NCBI GenBank assembly: GCA_947252755.1
Contig: CAMXWV010000005.1
Coordinates: 104,557 to 168,556, forward strand
Length of the DNA: 64,000 nt
Reading direction: 5' to 3'
Source of the DNA: an uncultured Dermabacter sp.
GTDB lineage: Bacteria; Actinomycetota; Actinomycetes; Actinomycetales; Dermabacteraceae
Part shown: positions 60,693 to 64,000 of the stretch, in pieces
Layout of the letters: each line of letters starts with the position of its first letter
Position numbering within the stretch: position 1 is the first letter of the stretch
Notes under the pieces: generated by a model
Databases searched by the model: none
What the model was told of the DNA's origin: nothing
Seen by the model: only the letters and a program-made list of their open reading frames with translations
Position numbers and translations under genes: made by a program

Positions 60693-61902
60693 CCGGGTGC
60701 GTTTCCCGCCCGCGCATCCACGCGAGCGCACCGAGTGCCAGCACCGCACCAGTGACGGCGAATCCCCAGCCGAATCCCGCGAGGGACACCACGAACCCGG
60801 TGATCAGCGGTCCCAGGATTGCGCCGAGATCCTGAGACATCTGGAACGTGGCGAGCGCCTGACCGCCGGAGCGGTTCGCTCCCACCACATCAGCGATCGC
60901 CACCTGCTGCCCCGGCACCAGCAGGCCTGCACCTGCCCCCGCAATGACCGACAGGATCAGAACCGGCAGCGGCTGGCCGCTGAGCCCAAGAGCACCGGTG
61001 CCCACCGCGCAGATCGACATGCCGGTGATGATCACCGGTCGCCGGCCCACACTGTCCACTATGCGGCTTGCCACCGCGAGCGCGAGAGCATTCGCCAGCG
61101 CGAACACCATGAGCACCAGACCGGTCATCTCATCGCCTAGGCCAGGCGCTGCCCCCACGAACAGCGGGATCAGCGCGAGGCGGGCTCCAAAGTTCGCCCA
61201 GCCATTGGCGAAACCGCCGATCAGCGCCGCACGATATGCGCTGTCCTTGAGTGCATCCCGCACCGCCAGCGCCGCCTGTTCAGGTTCACCATCGGCTGGC
61301 TGCAGCGATGCGTGAGACAGGAACAGCCACACCACTGCGGTGGCGGCCAGCAGGGCAGCGGCATAGATCAGAAACGGCACCCGGTATCCGAACCCGGCCA
61401 GGAGTGAGCCGATCGCGGGACCGCCGATTCCGCCGAACAGGAACGCGGATCCGTACAGGGAGGAGGCGCGTCCTCGGCTGAACGGGGGAGTGAGGCGGAT
61501 CAGCAGCCCCATTGCGGACACGGTGAACATGGTGGAGCCGATGCCTCCGAGTCCGCGCAGCACCAGCAGCTGCAGGTAGGACTGGGAGAACGCAGCCGCT
61601 CCCGTGGACAGCGCCACGATCAACAGACCCCACAGGTACACGCGCCGTTCACCCCACCGGGTGATGAGCCGTCCGCTCGCCGGCGCGAATACCAGGCGCA
61701 TCAGTGCGAACGCGGAGACCACAGCGCTCGCGGCAGTGATGCCCACGTCAAAGCTGCGGGCATATCGGGGGAGAACCGGGGTGATGATGCCGTAGCCGAG
61801 TGCGATGACCAGCGCGGCCGCGACGAGCACCAGGATCTCGCGCGGCAGCGGCGGGCGTGCACCAGCCGCGGGCTTGGAGGAAAGGGGAGAGGAGGTGTTC
61901 AT
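60685..61902 (-). CDS. MFS transporter
   Basis: A 405-residue major facilitator with twelve predicted helices. Marks: YGIITPVLPRYARSFDVGITAASAVVSAFALMRLVFAPASGRLITRWGERRVYLWGLLIVALSTGAAAF in the first half (motif A-like GRLITRWGERRV) and VDSVGRRPVIITG in the second, with GLLVPGQQVAIADVVG near the end. This looks like a drug or metabolite efflux protein of the DHA1 type; the substrate is unknown. The ATG is preceded by GGGGAGAGGAGG. It converges on the PTS gene. Confidence 0.93.
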   Translation of the reverse strand: MNTSSPLSSKPAAGARPPLPREILVLVAAALVIALGYGIITPVLPRYARSFDVGITAASAVVSAFALMRLVFAPASGRLITRWGERRVYLWGLLIVALSTGAAAFSQSYLQLLVLRGLGGIGSTMFTVSAMGLLIRLTPPFSRGRASSLYGSAFLFGGIGGPAIGSLLAGFGYRVPFLIYAAALLAATAVVWLFLSHASLQPADGEPEQAALAVRDALKDSAYRAALIGGFANGWANFGARLALIPLFVGAAPGLGDEMTGLVLMVFALANALALAVASRIVDSVGRRPVIITGMSICAVGTGALGLSGQPLPVLILSVIAGAGAGLLVPGQQVAIADVVGANRSGGQALATFQMSQDLGAILGPLITGFVVSLAGFGWGFAVTGAVLALGALAWMRGRETHPVR

Positions 61903-61958
61903 CCCATTCAGTATCGCCCGTGGGAGCGGGAGCCGTCTGGGGCAGTAGCCGGATGCGA

Positions 61959-61990
61959 AGAAGCCCCCGGTCGAATGACCGAGGGCTTCT
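61959..61990 (-). terminator. Terminator next to the tRNA-Lys fragment
   Basis: Arms AGAAGCCC-CGGTC / GACCG-GGGCTTCT with one bulged pair. It stands where a tRNA-Lys terminator would be, directly downstream of the truncated tRNA copy on the minus strand, and matches the outer arms of the terminator at 56910. Confidence 0.75.
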
Positions 61991-61995
61991 GCTGC

Positions 61996-62042
61996 GGGTG
62001 CGCCATCAGGGATTCGAACCCCGGACCCACTGATTAAGAGTC
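61996..62042 (-). repeat. 3' half of tRNA-Lys (CTT): probable attachment site
   Basis: 47 nt identical to 56945-56991: from GGGT beyond the discriminator, through the T-arm, to the anticodon loop and the 3' base of the following stem, then unrelated DNA. The 5' half of the tRNA is missing. This is the expected left attachment site of an element that recombined in the anticodon region of a second tRNA-Lys gene; the rebuilt complete tRNA should lie at the element's other end, beyond the window. Confidence 0.75.
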
Positions 62043-62109
62043 TCCGCCCGGCAGGACGCCTAATCGAAGTGGACTTCCGTGCTCAGCGCCGCCGACTTGG
62101 GGATGCAGG

Positions 62110-62138
62110 TTGCACCAATATGTCATCGGTGACATACT
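62110..62138 (+). promoter_or_regulatory. Promoter of the toxin-antitoxin operon, with operator palindrome
   Basis: A -35 TTGCAC (62110-62115) and -10 CATACT (62133-62138) are 17 nt apart. The palindrome TATGTCA-TCGG-TGACATA (62119-62136) fills the spacer and overlaps the -10, an ideal place for an antitoxin to repress. The -10 ends 6 nt before the toxin GTG, so the message is probably leaderless. Confidence 0.7.
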
Positions 62139-62144
62139 TGAGCC

Positions 62145-62534
62145 GTGGCATGGGACGTGCAGATGACGAAGGAAGTGCGCAAGTGGCTTCGGCAGCTCTC
62201 TCCTGGTGACCTTCGCAGGGCGGAGCGTCGGCTCGATCAGCTGGCCACCAATGGCCCCGAGTTGTCGATGCCCCATGCTCGCCAGCTAGACAAGAACCTC
62301 TACGAGCTCAGATTTACCGCGAGCAACGTTGAACAGCGGGTGACGTACACGTTCGAGCCCGAGCGGCGCGTCATCACCTTGACCCAGTTCCGCAAGCAGC
62401 GTCAGCGCGAGACACGCCACGTGCAGCGAGCACGCGAGGTTGCCCGGGATTGGCACAGACAGCGCGCGCACTTCGAGCAACGCGGAGGTAAGGACCCGTT
62501 GGATGACACCACAAGATGGAGGCCAAAACCATGA
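62145..62534 (+). CDS. HigB/RelE-type toxin
   Basis: A 129-residue toxin of the RelE superfamily, HigB (DUF891/Gp49) type, an mRNA interferase. Family features: AWDVQMTKEVRKWLRQLSPGDLRRAERRLDQLATNGPEL, HARQLDKNLYELRFT and VEQRVTYTFEPERRVITLTQFRKQRQR. The C-terminal 30 residues are an additional charged helix. The start is GTG 62145. It overlaps the antitoxin by 4 nt (ATGA), with the toxin first, which is the usual order for higBA. Confidence 0.9.
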   Translation: MAWDVQMTKEVRKWLRQLSPGDLRRAERRLDQLATNGPELSMPHARQLDKNLYELRFTASNVEQRVTYTFEPERRVITLTQFRKQRQRETRHVQRAREVARDWHRQRAHFEQRGGKDPLDDTTRWRPKP

Positions 62535-62848
62535 GTACCACCATTGAGGCATCGACCAAGACCTACTCATATCGTGATGAGATCGACGCCATCAAGGCGG
62601 ACTTCACTCCGGCGCAGCAGCGCGAGTACGAGGCCGCCGATCTGGAGATGCGCGTGGAAGATATGTCATCACGCTTGGTCTACAACGCGCGCCGTGACGC
62701 AGGTATGACTCAGGCTGAGCTTGCGAAGCGCGCAGGCACCAACCAGGCAGTCATTTCCAAGATCGAATCCGGCCAGGTTCCGACGCTGCCAATGCTCCAG
62801 CGCATCGCAGATGCTCTCGGCAAGGACCTGTCCGTCAGCTTTAACTGA
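62531..62848 (+). CDS. HigA-type antitoxin (XRE family)
   Basis: A 105-residue antitoxin. The N-terminal 50 residues (IDAIKADFTPAQQREYEAADLEMRVEDM) would bind the toxin, and a Cro/C1-type helix-turn-helix follows (LVYNARRDAGMTQAELAKRAGTNQAVISKIESGQVPTLPMLQRIADALGKDL). It probably represses the operon through the palindrome upstream of the toxin gene. ATG 62531 overlaps the toxin stop by 4 nt. Its 3' end overlaps the convergent recombinase gene by 8 nt. Confidence 0.92.
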   Translation: MSTTIEASTKTYSYRDEIDAIKADFTPAQQREYEAADLEMRVEDMSSRLVYNARRDAGMTQAELAKRAGTNQAVISKIESGQVPTLPMLQRIADALGKDLSVSFN

Positions 62849-63413
62849 GCGAATCTCTACGACGGATCGCCCGACCGACGCTCGAAGCGCTCACGCCCAA
62901 CACCTCTGCGATTGCTCGCAGACTCTTTCCCTGCTCCTGCAAGGCAACGGCCGCCTCCACGCGCTCTGGGGTCATTACCGTTGGTCGCCCGCCGACCCGG
63001 CCCTGTTCGCGCGCGTGAGCCAGGCCCCTTCGCGTGTTCTCCCGAATGAGGTCCACACGGAGCTGAGATAGGACAGCGAGGAAGCCGCTGAGTGCCCGCC
63101 CCTGTGCAGTAGTCGTGTCGATCGCCGGTTCCGTCAGGCTCCGCAGGTGCACCCCCTCCTCCTCCAGCTCACGCATGACTTCAATTGCCATCCGTTCGGT
63201 TCCTGCGATCCGATCCAGCGCCCGAACAAGCAGCACATCGCCTGAGCGTAACTCGGCCCGGCAAGCGAGCCACTGAGGACGAGCAGACGTACGGCTTGAC
63301 AGTCCTACGTCCACCCACACCTGTTCGGCACCAGCCTCATGAAGGGCGGCGATCTGGCTATCTGCCCGCTGATCAGAAGTGGAAACGCGGGCATACCCGA
63401 AGTAACGAGACAT
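62841..63413 (-). CDS. Serine recombinase (resolvase/invertase family)
   Basis: A 190-residue small serine recombinase. The catalytic Ser11 is in YARVSTSDQ; further active-site parts are LVRALDRIAGTERMAIEVMRELEEEGVHLRSLTEPAIDTTTAQGRALSGFLAVLSQL and ENTRRGLAHAREQGRVGGRP. The C-terminal helix-turn-helix (SLRAIAEVLGVSASSVGRAIRRR) binds DNA. It could resolve cointegrates or invert DNA; at this size it is not a large integrase. ATG 63413 begins the family sequence. It is one base behind the orphan gene at 63415 on the same strand. Confidence 0.93.
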   Translation of the reverse strand: MSRYFGYARVSTSDQRADSQIAALHEAGAEQVWVDVGLSSRTSARPQWLACRAELRSGDVLLVRALDRIAGTERMAIEVMRELEEEGVHLRSLTEPAIDTTTAQGRALSGFLAVLSQLRVDLIRENTRRGLAHAREQGRVGGRPTVMTPERVEAAVALQEQGKSLRAIAEVLGVSASSVGRAIRRRDSLS

Positions 63414-63414
63414 C

Positions 63415-63780
63415 TCAGAACAGCGGAACCGTATGCCAGAACTGAGGCGGAGCTTCAAAAAGGGGCCTCTCTTCGTGCTCCACCGGTGCGAGCTCGATAA
63501 GCAGTGCACCGTTGTTAGGGCCGGATGATGCAAGTAGGTCGGCTAGCTCGGCCAGCGCTCTGTCAGCCTCCTTCTTAGCCCCGGCAGGCGTACCGCTTCG
63601 GTAGATCGTTGGCGACAGGTGAATGTTAGCGAGGTGGACAGCACCGTCTCGGTGCTTAAGGACTCCAAAGAGATCGGCATGAATCAATGCCCGCTCAGGG
63701 GCGTAGGTGAGGTCATATCGCAGTTCCACAAGCTCATCGACGCGCACCAAGCTGTCATCTGAAAGTCGCATCCACAACAT
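63415..63780 (-). CDS. Orphan protein next to the serine recombinase
   Basis: A 121-residue protein with no family I recognise. It predicts beta strands followed by a long helix (SGTPAGAKKEADRALAELADLLASS) and an acidic ending (APVEHEERPLFEAPPQFW). The start ATG at 63780 gives MLWMRLSDDSLVRVDELVELRYDL; the frame is open further upstream. It ends one base before the recombinase start, so the two form an operon. It may be an accessory protein of the element. Confidence 0.55.
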   Translation of the reverse strand: MLWMRLSDDSLVRVDELVELRYDLTYAPERALIHADLFGVLKHRDGAVHLANIHLSPTIYRSGTPAGAKKEADRALAELADLLASSGPNNGALLIELAPVEHEERPLFEAPPQFWHTVPLF

Positions 63781-64000
63781 GTCCCAAGTGTAGTGCTGCA
63801 CAAACGGTCGTTTCTGGCACACGCGCAGCCTGAGCCGAAACTGAATCGGCCTCCGAGACGGCCGCGTGCCAAAACAGTGTGCCATAAGCTCCGCGCCAAA
63901 AGTCACCCGCCTCAGCTTGTATCGGTGCGCCCAAGCTAAGGAGAATGGGCTGACCCCGTTTCGTAGGTCCAGTCGTTATGAGAGTCGTCCTGTTGCCCGC

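Noticed and set aside
57022..61995. The YeiH-PTS-MFS segment as a mobile element bounded by the intact tRNA-Lys and its fragment
   Set aside because: The orientation is wrong: for insertion into the intact tRNA at 56948-57021 the 3' fragment should lie on its left, not 5 kb to the right. The genes also look like ordinary host genes with clean terminators.
62841..63413. Serine recombinase as the integrase that used the tRNA-Lys site
   Set aside because: At 190 residues it is a small resolvase/invertase; tRNA-half duplications are typical of tyrosine integrases, which are not seen here.

Overview
The window is high-GC, densely coded DNA from a member of the Actinomycetota, most likely order Micrococcales. 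The evidence is a WhiB1-type regulator next to a PdtaS-type kinase, actinobacterial DUF families (Rv3235-like, DUF6912, DUF2505, DUF3039, DUF2017, DUF3618, DUF4916), a mycobacterial-style murI / Rv1339-like / rph / rdgB order, perfect or near-perfect DtxR/IdeR iron boxes, many GTG starts, and a tmRNA with the tag AEPKRTDFALAA. A genus such as Dermabacter or Brachybacterium is only a guess.

Layout: (1) 1-22785 is core genome: the end of secA, a LysM/Rv3235 pair, the tad (Flp pilus) genes in two blocks (rcpC-cpaE at 4.7-6.6 kb; tadA-tadB-tadC, pilin and three pseudopilin-type genes at 12.5-17.2 kb), with pdtaS, whiB1, an SRAP repair protein and YihY between them, then prfB-ftsE-ftsX-M23 peptidase-smpB. 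(2) ssrA (22958-23330) is followed by an accretion zone to about 33.5 kb: a broken Abi gene, an IrtAB-like siderophore importer under a perfect DtxR box, a GNAT gene, and the wreckage of HK97-type phage genes (a terminase end and two portal remnants) around one intact, AT-richer, reverse-oriented gene of unknown function. (3) A second iron operon (binding lipoprotein, two permeases, ATPase) follows, also under a DtxR box, then kbl-tdh. (4) 40-57 kb is core metabolism and housekeeping: hrpA, malic enzyme, DUF3039, an SF2 helicase, pncB, clpS-DUF2017-murI-MBL-rph-rdgB, a DUF4916 gene, tRNA-Leu, DUF3618, an SDR, a hypothetical gene, ferritin and tRNA-Lys. (5) 57-62 kb holds a YeiH transporter, a beta-glucoside-type PTS permease with a structured leader, and an MFS transporter. 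(6) At 61996-62042 a 47-nt copy of the tRNA-Lys 3' half ends at the anticodon. To its right lie a HigBA-type toxin-antitoxin pair, a serine recombinase and an orphan gene, as expected for the left end of an integrated element that leaves the window.

How the genes work together: the two DtxR-box operons would make a ferric-siderophore uptake and reduction module. The tad genes build a surface pilus. FtsEX and the M23 protein form a division-linked hydrolase switch. prfB, smpB and ssrA serve translation termination and ribosome rescue. Nothing here is proven to be a new system. The best leads are the lone gene among the phage remains, the PTS leader RNA, the repeated ribosome-binding-site module before the DUF2505 gene, the long acidic tail of FtsE, and the tRNA-Lys-bounded element at the right edge.
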